NCBI RefSeq assembly: GCF_000282215.1
Contig: NZ_AKJS01000082.1
Coordinates: forward strand, 1-46,859
Length of the DNA: 46,859 nucleotides
Direction: 5' to 3'
Source: Pseudomonas sp. GM21
GTDB taxonomy: Bacteria > Pseudomonadota > Gammaproteobacteria > Pseudomonadales > Pseudomonadaceae
Shown here: one piece after another, positions 9,300-17,846 of the stretch
Layout of the letters: each line of letters begins with the position of its first letter
Numbering within the stretch: position 1 is the first letter of the stretch
Notes under the pieces: generated by a model
The model's database searches: none
What the model saw: only the letters and a program-made list of their open reading frames with translations
Told to the model about the DNA's origin: nothing
Program-made: the position numbers and the translations under genes

Positions 9300-12038
9300 A
9301 TGAACACGAACCCGGACTATCGTACCCCCGTAGTCATTGCCCATGAGCCGCGCGGGTTGCCCGTTCGCCAAGTGGCCTACCTGCGCCAGAACGGCCTGCT
9401 GGAGGCGCTGATTACCCGCCAGCACTTTGACGGACTCGGTCATTTGGTAGCGCAGTGGGACCCGCGACTGTTCGAAAAGGTGCCCAACCTGACCACCGTT
9501 TACCGCCTCCCCGGCGAGCCGGTCAAGGTCGTCAGCGTCGATGTAGGCTGGCGCCTGAGCCTGGCCGGGGTGGACGGAGAGATTCTTCAGCGCTGGGATG
9601 AGCGAGGCAGCCACTGGTGCACCACCTATGACAACCAGTTGCGCATTGTGGGCGCAGAAGAGAGCGTTCAAGGGACCGTCGAAACCTTCACCTATGCCGA
9701 TGCCTCGGCCGACGCCGAGCACAACCTGCGCGGCCGACTGATCAGGCAAGTCGATCCCTCAGGCGTGCTGGAGTTCAACAGTATCAGCCTGCACGACCAG
9801 ACATTGCGCGACAGCCGAACGCTCAGCGATATCGGCACTTTTACCCGTCATCAGACTTTCAGTCCGCTCGGTTTGGTGCTGACCCAGACCGATGCCGGTG
9901 ATCATCAGCAACAGATGCATTACGACCTCACGGGGCAATTGAAACAAGTTCACCTGAAACTCAAATCCACAGGAACCTGGCAGCCCGTTCTGGCCAACGC
10001 CCGATATAACGCCGCCAGTCAGATCATCGAGCAACAGGCCGGCAACAATGTGGTCAGCACCTGGACGTACGATGAGGCCGATGATCGTCTCGATACCCTG
10101 ACCGCCGGTGTGCCCGGCCAGAACCTGCTCCAACACTTTCAGTACGGTTATGACCGGGTCGGCAACCTGTTACGCATCGACGATCTCGCGTTTAAACCGG
10201 TGTACTTCAAAAACCAGCTCATCGATGGTCATCGAGCTTTTACCTATGACTCGCTGTATCAACTGGCCAGCGCCACCGGCCATGACGCCGCACCCCATTC
10301 TGATCTGCCGGGTCAGCCTTTGCCGAGCGATCCCGACAACCACCTCAACTACACACAGAACTACACGTACGATCGTGGCGGTAACCTGATCAAGTTGGTC
10401 CATGAGCGTGCGTTGGGCGGCTACACCCACCGGATGTTCATCGCCCCCAACAGCAACCGTGGCGTGCGCTGGAAAGAAGGAGATCCCGTCCCTGATTTCG
10501 ACACCTTGTTGGACCACCATGGCAACCTCCGGGCCTCGTCCCCTGGAAGGCCCCTGCACTGGAACAACCGCGATCAATTGGCCGCAGCGACGCTGGTTGA
10601 ACGTTACGACGGGCCCAACGATGAAGAACTCTTTCGCTACAGCCAGGGCGCGCGCGTGTTCAAGCGCCACGAAACCCACACGTCATCGACCACCCACTTC
10701 CAGCAGGTCATTTACCTGCCGGGGCTGGAAATCCGCACCCGCGACAACGGCGAAGAGCTGCACGTCATCACCTTGCCGGGCGGTCGGGGCAGCGTGCGTT
10801 GCCTGCATTGGGTCAGCAAGAAACCCGACGGTGTCGACCAGGATCAACTGCGCTACAGCCTCGACGACCACCTGGGTTCCAGCCTCATGGAACTGGATCA
10901 AAACGCCCGACTGATCAGCCACGAAGGCTATTACCCGTATGGCGGTACGGCCTGGTTGACGGCGGTATCTGCATTGGAGGTCAACTACAAAACCATCCGT
11001 TATTCGGGCAAGGAAATGGATGAATGCGGGCTTTATTACTACGGAGCTCGTTACTACGCGCCGTGGTTGCAACGTTGGGTGAGTGCCGATCCGGAATGGG
11101 ATGTGGACGGGTTGAATCTCTATGCGTTTGTGACGAACAACCCGATGCGCTATGTCGACAGCAGCGGCACGAAAAAGGAGGACGCTGCAAAACAACAGAT
11201 CATCGACGCGTCAAACACGCTATCGACCGTCAACAGCGAACTGAAGAAGCTCAATTATCAACTCTACAACCTCACTCGAACCCGTGACATTTACAAAACG
11301 GCGGGCAAGAAATTGCTCTTTAGCGTGGCTTCGTTCGCCGTCACGTTTCATGCGGGGGCGGCTGGCGCCGCAGTGGGTACAGGCGTCGGCAGCCTGACGG
11401 GGCCGGCGGCACCTGTTGTGGTCCCCGTAACAGCGGCTGTCGGAGGAATTTTTGCCGCTGAAGCGGCCGCCAAACTCATGGACAAACTCGGCGAGGAAAC
11501 AGGACTGGGTTACACCATCACCCCGGATCCGTCAGCGATATCGGTGAAAAACCTGAAAAGCAAATCCCGCGCCGAGCCATTCAGCGTTAAAGCGGTGGCA
11601 CAAAGCTTCAGCCCGGAAAATTCGGCAGGCCTGACAAAAACCGCCATCGAAACCACCGCCCGCGTCATTGGCAAACACCTCAAGGTGCCTTACCTCAAAC
11701 AAACCCTGGCCATCGCGCGTCAGGCGTCCCAATTGACCGAAGCGCTCAATGATTCTCTTGGTCAAGGCGATCTCGACAGGATAACGTCCAATCTCGATGC
11801 GCTGGACACCTATCTCAATGACGTAGAAATGCAGGTCAACCAAGCCCTTGAAACACTGGCAGGCGCGTCGGTCAGCGATGACCGGCTGATCGGCGCCCTC
11901 AATATGCCGGTCAACTCGGGTGCCCTCGACAGGTCGAGCCTTGATCAAGACTTCAAAGTCGCCCGAAGCGGGATCAAGCAGGCCAGAAACCTGGCCGGAA
12001 GAGTCTCTCGGTACCTCATCGAAAAAAGAGCCGCCTGA
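9300..12038 (+). CDS. tccC: Tc toxin component TcC (RHS shell) with variable C-terminal payload, copy 2
   Basis: This is a second, 912-residue TcC whose residues 1-623 closely match copy 1 (shared LPGLEIRTRDNGEELHVITL, GSVRCLHWVS, RYSGKEMD, DGLNLYAFVTNNP, YVDSSG), including long near-identical DNA stretches. The payload, residues 624-912, differs from that of copy 1: a helical, charged opening, a hydrophobic segment at about 672-720 with G689, G693, G697 and G701 in a GxxxG zipper, then long helical sequence to the end. No enzymatic motif was recognised. The ATG follows a weak GGCGAG site. It is the last gene of the tcB-tccC-tccC operon. The likely reading is a shell duplication giving two alternative payloads for one TcB. 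Confidence 0.92.
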   Translation: MNTNPDYRTPVVIAHEPRGLPVRQVAYLRQNGLLEALITRQHFDGLGHLVAQWDPRLFEKVPNLTTVYRLPGEPVKVVSVDVGWRLSLAGVDGEILQRWDERGSHWCTTYDNQLRIVGAEESVQGTVETFTYADASADAEHNLRGRLIRQVDPSGVLEFNSISLHDQTLRDSRTLSDIGTFTRHQTFSPLGLVLTQTDAGDHQQQMHYDLTGQLKQVHLKLKSTGTWQPVLANARYNAASQIIEQQAGNNVVSTWTYDEADDRLDTLTAGVPGQNLLQHFQYGYDRVGNLLRIDDLAFKPVYFKNQLIDGHRAFTYDSLYQLASATGHDAAPHSDLPGQPLPSDPDNHLNYTQNYTYDRGGNLIKLVHERALGGYTHRMFIAPNSNRGVRWKEGDPVPDFDTLLDHHGNLRASSPGRPLHWNNRDQLAAATLVERYDGPNDEELFRYSQGARVFKRHETHTSSTTHFQQVIYLPGLEIRTRDNGEELHVITLPGGRGSVRCLHWVSKKPDGVDQDQLRYSLDDHLGSSLMELDQNARLISHEGYYPYGGTAWLTAVSALEVNYKTIRYSGKEMDECGLYYYGARYYAPWLQRWVSADPEWDVDGLNLYAFVTNNPMRYVDSSGTKKEDAAKQQIIDASNTLSTVNSELKKLNYQLYNLTRTRDIYKTAGKKLLFSVASFAVTFHAGAAGAAVGTGVGSLTGPAAPVVVPVTAAVGGIFAAEAAAKLMDKLGEETGLGYTITPDPSAISVKNLKSKSRAEPFSVKAVAQSFSPENSAGLTKTAIETTARVIGKHLKVPYLKQTLAIARQASQLTEALNDSLGQGDLDRITSNLDALDTYLNDVEMQVNQALETLAGASVSDDRLIGALNMPVNSGALDRSSLDQDFKVARSGIKQARNLAGRVSRYLIEKRAA

Positions 12039-12125
12039 GGCCCTGCGCCGCAACGCCGGGCCCTGAATTTTCGGCGCAACTCCATGTTATGGTGCGCGCC
12101 CCTACTGCTGATTGTTTCAGACACC

Positions 12126-13892
12126 ATGTTTGCTCGTTCACGCGCGTTACGCCTGACGCTGTACACCTTGCTGATCATCGCCGGCGCCGTGCTGGCGGCG
12201 GGTTTCGCCATGCGTCACGCCGAGCGCCAGGCATTGGTCGAAGACGCCGCGCGCGCCAATCAGCAACTGGCGCTGTACGCCAATTCCCTGCATACCCTGA
12301 TCGACCGCTACCGCGCCCTGCCTGCCGTGCTGGCGCTGGACCCGGAGTTGCGCGCTGCCCTCAACGGCACGGTATCGCCGGAACAGCAGGACGCGCTGAA
12401 TCGCAAACTGGAAAAAATCAACGGCGCGGCGCAATCCTCGACCCTCGAACTGCTCGACCGCACCGGCCTCGCCGTGGCTGCCAGCAACTGGCGGTTACCC
12501 AGCAGCTATGTCGGCCACAACTACGGCTTTCGCCCGTACTTCAGTGAGACGCGCACCCAAGGCACCGGGCGTTTTTATGCGGTGGGCGTGACCAGCGGGA
12601 TTCCGGGGTATTTCCTGTCCAGCGCGGTCACCGGCGACAACGGCGAGTTTCTCGGCGCGATGGTGGTCAAGCTGGAGTTTCCGGAACTGGAACGCGAATG
12701 GCGCCAAGGCAGCGACACCCTGCTGGTCAGCGATGCACGCGGGATCATCTTCATCGCCAACCAGCCGGGCTGGCGCTATCGATTGTTGCAACCGTTGAGC
12801 GACAGCGATCACGCCGCCCTCAAGGCCACTCGCCAATATGACAAACAAGCGCTGACGCCCCTGGATTATCAATCGCTGCAGCACTTCAACGACAACAGTG
12901 ATCTGAGGCGCGTCGCGGGCCCCGACGGCACGGCTGATTATCTGTGGGAATCGCTGCCGCTGACCACTGAAGGCTGGACCCTGCACCTGCTGCGCCGCCC
13001 CCAGGCCGCCTTTGAAGACAGCCGCAATGCCGCGCTCGCTGCTGCCGGATTGTGGCTGGCGCTGGTGTTTCTTTTGCTGTTCCTCAATCAACGCTGGCGC
13101 CTGGCCAAAATGCGTCAGCGCACCCGCGAAGAACTTGAACGACTGGTAGAGGAGCGCACCCGCGATTTGCGCACCGCTCAAGACGGTCTGGTGCAATCGG
13201 CCAAACTCGCGGCCCTGGGGCAAATGTCGGCCGCCCTCGCCCATGAAATCAACCAGCCACTGACCGCCCAGCGCATGCAGCTTGCTACTCTGAGGCTGCT
13301 GCTCGATCACGGTCGGGTCGACGACGCCTACAAGGCGCTCAGGCCAGTGGATGAGATGCTGACGCGCATGGCGGCCCTCACCGGTCACCTGAAAACCTTC
13401 GCCCGCAAAAGCCCCAGCGGTCTGCGCGAACGGCTGGATCTGGCGGCGGTGGTCGACCAGTCGCTGCACTTGCTCGACGCCCGAGTGCGTGACGAACAGG
13501 TCAGCACCGTATTGCACCTGACGCGTCCGGCGTGGGTGCGCGGCGATGCGATTCGTCTGGAACAGGTGCTGATCAATCTGCTGCGCAATGCCCTTGATGC
13601 CATGCACGACACGCCCTGCAAACGTCTGGAAATCCGCCTCGAAGCCGACGAGCAATTGTGGCGCCTGGGCGTCAGCGACAACGGCGGCGGCATCGCCAAA
13701 GAACACTTGCCGAATGTATTCGACCCGTTCTTCACCACCAAGCCGGTGGGTGATGGCCTGGGCCTTGGTCTGGCGGTATCGTTTGCCATCGTTCACGAAT
13801 CGGGTGGCCGCCTGAGTGCCGACAATGGCGAAACCGGCGCCGTGTTTACCCTGACCTTGCCCATCGACCCGGAGGCGCCTGTTTCATGCTGA
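12126..13892 (+). CDS. mifS: Membrane sensor histidine kinase, MifS/DctB family
   Basis: This 588-residue sensor phosphorylates the response regulator encoded next to it. It has an N-terminal membrane helix (about 10-28), a large periplasmic sensor region of the double-Cache type (about 30-300), a second helix (AALAAAGLWLALVFLLLFL, about 305-325), a coiled stretch, a HisKA domain with H373 in ALAHEINQPL, and an ATPase domain (NLLRNALDAM, SDNGGGI, GLGLGLAVSFAI). The ATG at 12126 opens directly before the first helix; no good ribosome site is seen. It overlaps the regulator gene by 7 nt. DctB of C4-dicarboxylate uptake is the closest alternative name. The neighbouring KgtP-type permease, rather than DctPQM or DctA, favours MifS, which in P. 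aeruginosa controls 2-oxoglutarate use. Confidence 0.82.
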   Translation: MFARSRALRLTLYTLLIIAGAVLAAGFAMRHAERQALVEDAARANQQLALYANSLHTLIDRYRALPAVLALDPELRAALNGTVSPEQQDALNRKLEKINGAAQSSTLELLDRTGLAVAASNWRLPSSYVGHNYGFRPYFSETRTQGTGRFYAVGVTSGIPGYFLSSAVTGDNGEFLGAMVVKLEFPELEREWRQGSDTLLVSDARGIIFIANQPGWRYRLLQPLSDSDHAALKATRQYDKQALTPLDYQSLQHFNDNSDLRRVAGPDGTADYLWESLPLTTEGWTLHLLRRPQAAFEDSRNAALAAAGLWLALVFLLLFLNQRWRLAKMRQRTREELERLVEERTRDLRTAQDGLVQSAKLAALGQMSAALAHEINQPLTAQRMQLATLRLLLDHGRVDDAYKALRPVDEMLTRMAALTGHLKTFARKSPSGLRERLDLAAVVDQSLHLLDARVRDEQVSTVLHLTRPAWVRGDAIRLEQVLINLLRNALDAMHDTPCKRLEIRLEADEQLWRLGVSDNGGGIAKEHLPNVFDPFFTTKPVGDGLGLGLAVSFAIVHESGGRLSADNGETGAVFTLTLPIDPEAPVSC

Positions 13893-15217
13893 ATTCAGTG
13901 ATGGTGGTCGACGACGAAAGCAGCATTCGCAGCGCCGTCGAACAATGGCTGAGCCTGTCGGGTTTTGAAGTGCAGTTGTTCAGCCGCGCCGATGAGTGCC
14001 TGGCGCAATTGCCCGCGCACTTTCCCGGCGTGATCCTCAGCGACGTGCGCATGCCTGGCATGACCGGGCTGGAATTGCTGGCTGAAGTGCAGCGTCGCGA
14101 TGCCGACTTGCCGGTGATTTTGCTGACTGGTCACGGCGATGTGCCGATGGCGGTCGAAGCGATGCGCGATGGCGCGTATGACTTTCTGGAAAAACCCTTC
14201 AGCCCGGAAACCCTGCTGAGCAGTTTGCGCAGGGCGTTGGACAAGCGTCGGCTGGTGCTGGAAAACCGTGCCCTGCACGAACTGGCCGACAACCGCGCCA
14301 GACTCGATGCCACCTTGCTCGGCGTGTCCCGTGGTTTACAGACATTGCGTCGACAGGTGCTGGACCTGGCAGCGCTGCCGGTCAACGTGTTGATCCGGGG
14401 TGAAACCGGCAGCGGCAAGGAGCTGGTTGCGCGTTGCCTGCATGACTTCGGGCCGCGTGCCGACAAGCCGTTTGTGGCGCTCAACTGCGCGGCAATTCCC
14501 GAGCAGTTGTTCGAGGCCGAGTTGTTCGGCCACGAGAGCGGCGCGTTCACCGGTGCCCAAGGCAAACGCATCGGCAAGCTGGAATACGCCGATGGCGGCA
14601 CGCTGTTTCTCGATGAAATCGAGAGCATGCCGCTGGCCCAGCAAGTGAAATTGCTGCGGGTGTTGCAGGAGCAGAAGCTTGAACGCCTGGGATCGAACCA
14701 GAGCATTCGCGTGGACTTGCGGATCATCGCCGCGACCAAACCGGATCTGCTCGATGAGGCGCGAGCCGGGCGTTTTCGCGAGGATTTGGCCTATCGACTG
14801 AACGTCGCCGAGTTGCGCTTGCCACCGTTGCGCGATCGGCGCGAAGACATTCCGTTGCTGTTCGAATCGTTTGCCCAAAATGCCGCCGAGCGTTTGGGGC
14901 GGACGTTTCCACCGCTCACCGGTCCACAGCTGAGTCATCTGCTGAGCCACGACTGGCCGGGCAATGTGCGCGAGCTGGCGAACGTCGCCGAGCGGCAAGT
15001 GCTGGGGCTGGGCGAACCGCAACCGGAGGGGATTGATCCGGGGCAATCGCTGGCGGCGCAGCAGGAAGCGTTTGAAGCGCATTGTTTGCGTGCGGCATTG
15101 ACCCGGTACAAAGGCGATGTGAAAGCGGTACTTGAGGAACTGCAACTGCCACGCCGCACCTTCAATGAAAAGATGCAGCGGCATGGACTGACGCGCGAGA
15201 TGTTCCTCGGCGAATGA
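13886..15217 (+). CDS. mifR: Sigma-54-dependent response regulator, MifR/DctD family
   Basis: The 443-residue regulator activates RNA polymerase holding sigma-54. It has a receiver domain with phospho-acceptor D53 (VILSDVRMPG), an AAA+ domain with Walker A GETGSGKE, the sigma-54 contact loop GAFTGA intact, Walker B GGTLFLDEIE, and a C-terminal Fis-type helix-turn-helix (DVKAVLEELQLPRRTFNEKM). The ATG lies inside the end of the kinase gene, so the two are translationally coupled. The downstream permease gene has a matching -24/-12 promoter and two palindromic sites suited to an enhancer-binding dimer, so this protein very likely controls it. The stop codon lies at the left edge of a family A repeat. 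Confidence 0.88.
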   Translation: MLNSVMVVDDESSIRSAVEQWLSLSGFEVQLFSRADECLAQLPAHFPGVILSDVRMPGMTGLELLAEVQRRDADLPVILLTGHGDVPMAVEAMRDGAYDFLEKPFSPETLLSSLRRALDKRRLVLENRALHELADNRARLDATLLGVSRGLQTLRRQVLDLAALPVNVLIRGETGSGKELVARCLHDFGPRADKPFVALNCAAIPEQLFEAELFGHESGAFTGAQGKRIGKLEYADGGTLFLDEIESMPLAQQVKLLRVLQEQKLERLGSNQSIRVDLRIIAATKPDLLDEARAGRFREDLAYRLNVAELRLPPLRDRREDIPLLFESFAQNAAERLGRTFPPLTGPQLSHLLSHDWPGNVRELANVAERQVLGLGEPQPEGIDPGQSLAAQQEAFEAHCLRAALTRYKGDVKAVLEELQLPRRTFNEKMQRHGLTREMFLGE

Positions 15218-15323
15218 TCGTTCCCACGCTCCGCGTGGGAACGCAGCCTGGGACGCTCTGCGTCCCCAAAGCCGGACGCAGAGCGTCCGTAGAGGCATTC
15301 CCACGCGGAGCGTGGGAATGATC
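15217..15323. repeat. Four-hairpin intergenic repeat, family A (copy 1)
   Basis: Four small palindromes follow each other: TTCCCACGC-TCC-GCGTGGGAA, GGACGC-TCT-GCGTCC, GGACGC-AGA-GCGTCC and ATTCCCACGC-GGA-GCGTGGGAAT. The first also pairs with the fourth and the second with the third, so the whole unit is an inverted repeat of hairpins. Copies occur at 25084-25178 and 46754-46859. It starts at the mifR stop codon and may protect or end that mRNA. Confidence 0.88.
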
Positions 15324-15330
15324 GGCTCCG

Positions 15331-15375
15331 GCGGAATTCCGCTTGCCAGCCCGAACTCCATAAGCGGATTTCCGC
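15331..15375. promoter_or_regulatory. Two tandem 12-bp palindromes, candidate MifR enhancer sites
   Basis: GCGGAATTCCGC (15331-15342) and GCGGATTTCCGC (15364-15375) differ by one base and are 33 bp apart centre to centre, about three DNA turns. They lie roughly 75 and 108 bp before the predicted start of the sigma-54 promoter, the normal place for an enhancer-binding protein of this class. Assignment to MifR rests on position only. Confidence 0.65.
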
Positions 15376-15417
15376 TCATCCCAGCCTCAAACCCCCTCTA
15401 AACCGCCCCTCTGCCTC

Positions 15418-15435
15418 TTGGCACACCTCCTGCTA
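15418..15435 (+). promoter_or_regulatory. Sigma-54 (-24/-12) promoter of the KgtP-like permease
   Basis: TTGGCAC at the -24 element and CTGCTA at the -12 element give GG (15420-15421), exactly ten bases, then GC (15432-15433), the invariant spacing of sigma-54 promoters. Transcription would begin near 15445, about 53 nt before the ATG. The gene immediately upstream encodes a sigma-54 activator. Confidence 0.8.
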
Positions 15436-15449
15436 TAGCCCCCACAGGC

Positions 15450-15463
15450 CGCGTTTAAACGCG
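15450..15463. promoter_or_regulatory. 14-bp perfect palindrome in the permease leader
   Basis: CGCGTTTAAACGCG lies just downstream of the predicted transcription start. It could be an operator for a repressor that acts on top of the sigma-54 promoter, or part of the mRNA leader. No known consensus is recognised. Confidence 0.4.
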
Positions 15464-15497
15464 CTCCACAAAAACAATTAAAATGAAGGATCCTTCA

Positions 15498-16817
15498 ATG
15501 GATAACTCAAACGCCCTGCCCCTTGGGTCGGTTGCCGCGCCCGCCAAAGCAAGAACCACCGCCAGCCGCATCAAGTCGATCTTCAGCGGTTCGGTCGGCA
15601 ACATGGTCGAGTGGTATGACTGGTACGTTTACGCCGCCTTCTCCCTGTACTTCGCCAAAGCCTTTTTCCCCAAGGGCGACACCACCGCCCAGCTGCTGAA
15701 CACCGCAGCGATCTTCGCCGTGGGCTTCCTGATGCGCCCGATCGGTGGCTGGCTGATGGGCCTCTACGCCGACAAGGCCGGTCGCAAGAAAGCACTGATG
15801 GCTTCGGTGTACCTGATGTGTTTCGGCTCGCTGCTGATCGCCCTGAGCCCGGGCTATGAAACCATTGGCATCGGCGCACCGATCCTGCTGATTTTCGCCC
15901 GTTTGCTGCAAGGCCTGTCGGTCGGTGGCGAGTACGGCACCTCGGCGACTTATCTCAGCGAGATGGCGACCAAGGATCGTCGCGGCTTCTACTCCAGTTT
16001 CCAGTACGTGACGCTGATCTCCGGTCAACTCATAGCGCTGGCGGTACTGATCGTATTGCAACAGGTGCTGACCACCGAAGAACTGTACGCCTGGGGCTGG
16101 CGCATCCCGTTCGCCATCGGCGCGTTGTGCGCGGTAGTCGCGCTGTACCTGCGTCGCGGCATGGAAGAAACCGAGTCGTTCACCAAGAAAGAGAAAGCCA
16201 AGGAAAGCGCGATGCGCACCTTGATGCGTCATCCCAAGGAACTGATGACCGTGGTCGGCCTGACCATGGGTGGCACCCTGGCGTTCTACACCTACACCAC
16301 CTACATGCAGAAATACCTGGTGAACACGGTCGGCATGAGCATTTCCGACTCCACCACGATTTCGGCGGCCACGCTGTTCCTGTTCATGTGCCTGCAACCG
16401 ATCATCGGCGGGCTGTCAGATAAAGTCGGTCGTCGGCCGATCCTGATTGCCTTCGGCATTCTGGGGACGTTGTTCACCGTGCCGATCCTGACCACGCTGC
16501 ACACCGTTCAAACCTGGTGGGGCGCGTTCTTCCTGATCATGGCGGCGCTGATCATCGTCAGCGGCTACACCTCGATCAACGCCGTGGTGAAAGCCGAACT
16601 GTTCCCCACCGAAATTCGTGCACTGGGGGTCGGTTTGCCATACGCCCTGACCGTGTCGATCTTCGGCGGCACCGCTGAATACATCGCGCTGTGGTTCAAG
16701 AGCATTGGCATGGAAACCGGGTACTACTGGTATGTGACGGCGTGTATTGCCGTGTCGTTGCTGGTGTATGTGACCATGAAAGATACCCGCAAGCATTCGC
16801 GGATCGAGACGGACTGA
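15498..16817 (+). CDS. kgtP: MFS 2-oxoglutarate/proton symporter, KgtP-like (metabolite:H+ symporter family)
   Basis: This 439-residue inner-membrane carrier belongs to the metabolite:H+ symporter branch of the MFS, typically 12 helices. Family marks include NMVEWYDWYVYAAFSLYFAK in the first helix, motif A (GLYADKAGRKKAL), RLLQGLSVGGEYGTS, and a second-half loop DKVGRRPIL. Substrate is inferred as 2-oxoglutarate from overall resemblance to KgtP and from the MifS/MifR-like system upstream; related 5- or 6-carbon dicarboxylates are possible. AAGGA lies 7 nt before the ATG at 15498, which decides against the in-frame ATG at 15483. The gene has its own sigma-54 promoter and tandem activator sites, so it should respond to extracellular substrate through the two-component system. 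Confidence 0.87.
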   Translation: MDNSNALPLGSVAAPAKARTTASRIKSIFSGSVGNMVEWYDWYVYAAFSLYFAKAFFPKGDTTAQLLNTAAIFAVGFLMRPIGGWLMGLYADKAGRKKALMASVYLMCFGSLLIALSPGYETIGIGAPILLIFARLLQGLSVGGEYGTSATYLSEMATKDRRGFYSSFQYVTLISGQLIALAVLIVLQQVLTTEELYAWGWRIPFAIGALCAVVALYLRRGMEETESFTKKEKAKESAMRTLMRHPKELMTVVGLTMGGTLAFYTYTTYMQKYLVNTVGMSISDSTTISAATLFLFMCLQPIIGGLSDKVGRRPILIAFGILGTLFTVPILTTLHTVQTWWGAFFLIMAALIIVSGYTSINAVVKAELFPTEIRALGVGLPYALTVSIFGGTAEYIALWFKSIGMETGYYWYVTACIAVSLLVYVTMKDTRKHSRIETD

Positions 16818-16848
16818 CAGCTGGATTGTCAGTGGCTTGACGGGCCCC

Positions 16849-16925
16849 ATCGCCGGCAAGCCGGTCTCGCTCCCACATTGGATCGGTGTACACCGGCCCT
16901 TTGTGGGAGCGAGCCTGTTAGCGAT
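16849..16925. repeat. REP pair, family B (divergent copy)
   Basis: An inverted pair based on TGTGGGAGCGAGCCTG: left arm ending TCTCGCTCCCACA at 16877, right arm from 16902. It lies between the convergent permease and RHH genes. The inner parts differ from the standard GCGAGCAGGCTCGC core (CGCCGGCAAGCCGG on the left, CTGTTAGCGAT on the right). Confidence 0.75.
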
Positions 16926-16944
16926 TGAGTCAACGCGGTATTCG

Positions 16945-17250
16945 CTACTTCGCCACCGCCCGGACCACCGACAAATCCGGCGCAACCACCCGCCGCTGAC
17001 TCAAATACCGCATACAACTCACCCGCAAAAACGACGCAAAGTTCACCACTTCCCCGCGATAGTCCATCACCTCCTCATACAGCTTGGCGATCAGCTGATT
17101 GGTGGTCATACCGTCGACTTCGGCGATTTCGCTGAGGATGTCCCAGAACTGATTCTCCAGCCGCAGGGTGGTGACCACCCCGCAGATACGCAGCGAGCGG
17201 GAGCGCGATTCGTAAAGGATCGGATCGGCCTTGACGTAGAGCTCGCACAT
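16945..17250 (-). CDS. Ribbon-helix-helix domain protein
   Basis: The 101-residue protein has an RHH_4-like region: a beta stretch RSLRICGVVTTLRL (about 20-32) followed by two helices, FWDILSEIAEVDGMTTNQLI and AKLYEEVMDYRGEVVNFASF. Such proteins usually bind DNA as dimers, or occur as short regulators of unknown target. The ATG was chosen for the GAGGGA site 7 nt upstream; the longer frame would run through the pfpI gene. It follows the DJ-1/PfpI gene after 14 nt and is almost surely co-transcribed with it. Whether it regulates that operon is unknown. Confidence 0.8.
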   Translation of the reverse strand: MCELYVKADPILYESRSRSLRICGVVTTLRLENQFWDILSEIAEVDGMTTNQLIAKLYEEVMDYRGEVVNFASFLRVSCMRYLSQRRVVAPDLSVVRAVAK

Positions 17251-17264
17251 GGACAAGTCCCTCG

Positions 17265-17846
17265 TTACAACGTGATTTGGGTGCCCAGCAACCCGAGGAA
17301 ACCGGCAAGCCAGCTCGGGTGCGCCGGCCAGGCCGGGGCTGTGGCCAGATTGCCTTGAACATGGCCCTGCGTCACAGGAATGTCGATGAACGTACCACCC
17401 GCCAGACGCACTTCCGGAGCACAGGCCGGATACGCGCTGCACTCGCGCCCTTCGAGAACGCCGGCCGCCGCCAGCAATTGCGCGCCATGACACACGGCAG
17501 CAATCGGCTTGCCAGCCTTGTCGAACGCGCGCACCAGGTCCAGGACTTTTTCATTCAGGCGCAGGTATTCCGGCGCACGGCCGCCCGGGATCAGCAGTGC
17601 GTCGTAGTCGGTTTCCGCGACTTTGGCGAAGTCGAAGTTCAGGGCAAACAAGTGGCCGGGCTTTTCGCTGTAGGTCTGGTCACCTTCGAAATCGTGGATG
17701 GCCGTGCGCACGGTCTGGCCGGAGGTTTTGTCCGGGCAAACGGCATGGACGGTGTGACCGACCATCAGTAATGCCTGAAACGGCACCATCACTTCGTAGT
17801 CTTCGACGTAATCGCCGACCAGCATCAGGATTTTCTTGGCAGCCAT
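17265..17846 (-). CDS. pfpI: DJ-1/PfpI family protein
   Basis: The 193-residue protein has the flavodoxin-like class I glutamine amidotransferase fold of the DJ-1/PfpI superfamily, with the nucleophile elbow AAVCHGAQ (C119), a [11 protein letters not shown] turn near residue 85, and E15 (VEDYE) in the position of the conserved acidic residue. Members act as glyoxalases/deglycases, chaperones or proteases; which applies cannot be read from sequence. It is the first gene of a two-gene unit with the RHH protein, divergent from the EamA transporter. Its ribosome region GAGGAGTCCTCCCC is itself partly palindromic. Confidence 0.87.
   Translation of the reverse strand: MAAKKILMLVGDYVEDYEVMVPFQALLMVGHTVHAVCPDKTSGQTVRTAIHDFEGDQTYSEKPGHLFALNFDFAKVAETDYDALLIPGGRAPEYLRLNEKVLDLVRAFDKAGKPIAAVCHGAQLLAAAGVLEGRECSAYPACAPEVRLAGGTFIDIPVTQGHVQGNLATAPAWPAHPSWLAGFLGLLGTQITL

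Noticed and set aside
12039..12071. Terminator after the second TcC gene
   Set aside because: GGCCC/GGGCC gives only a 5-bp stem with a poor loop and TTTT some bases later; too weak to call.
12495..13796. A 433-codon open frame on the minus strand
   Set aside because: It is antisense to the histidine kinase gene; no domain recognised.
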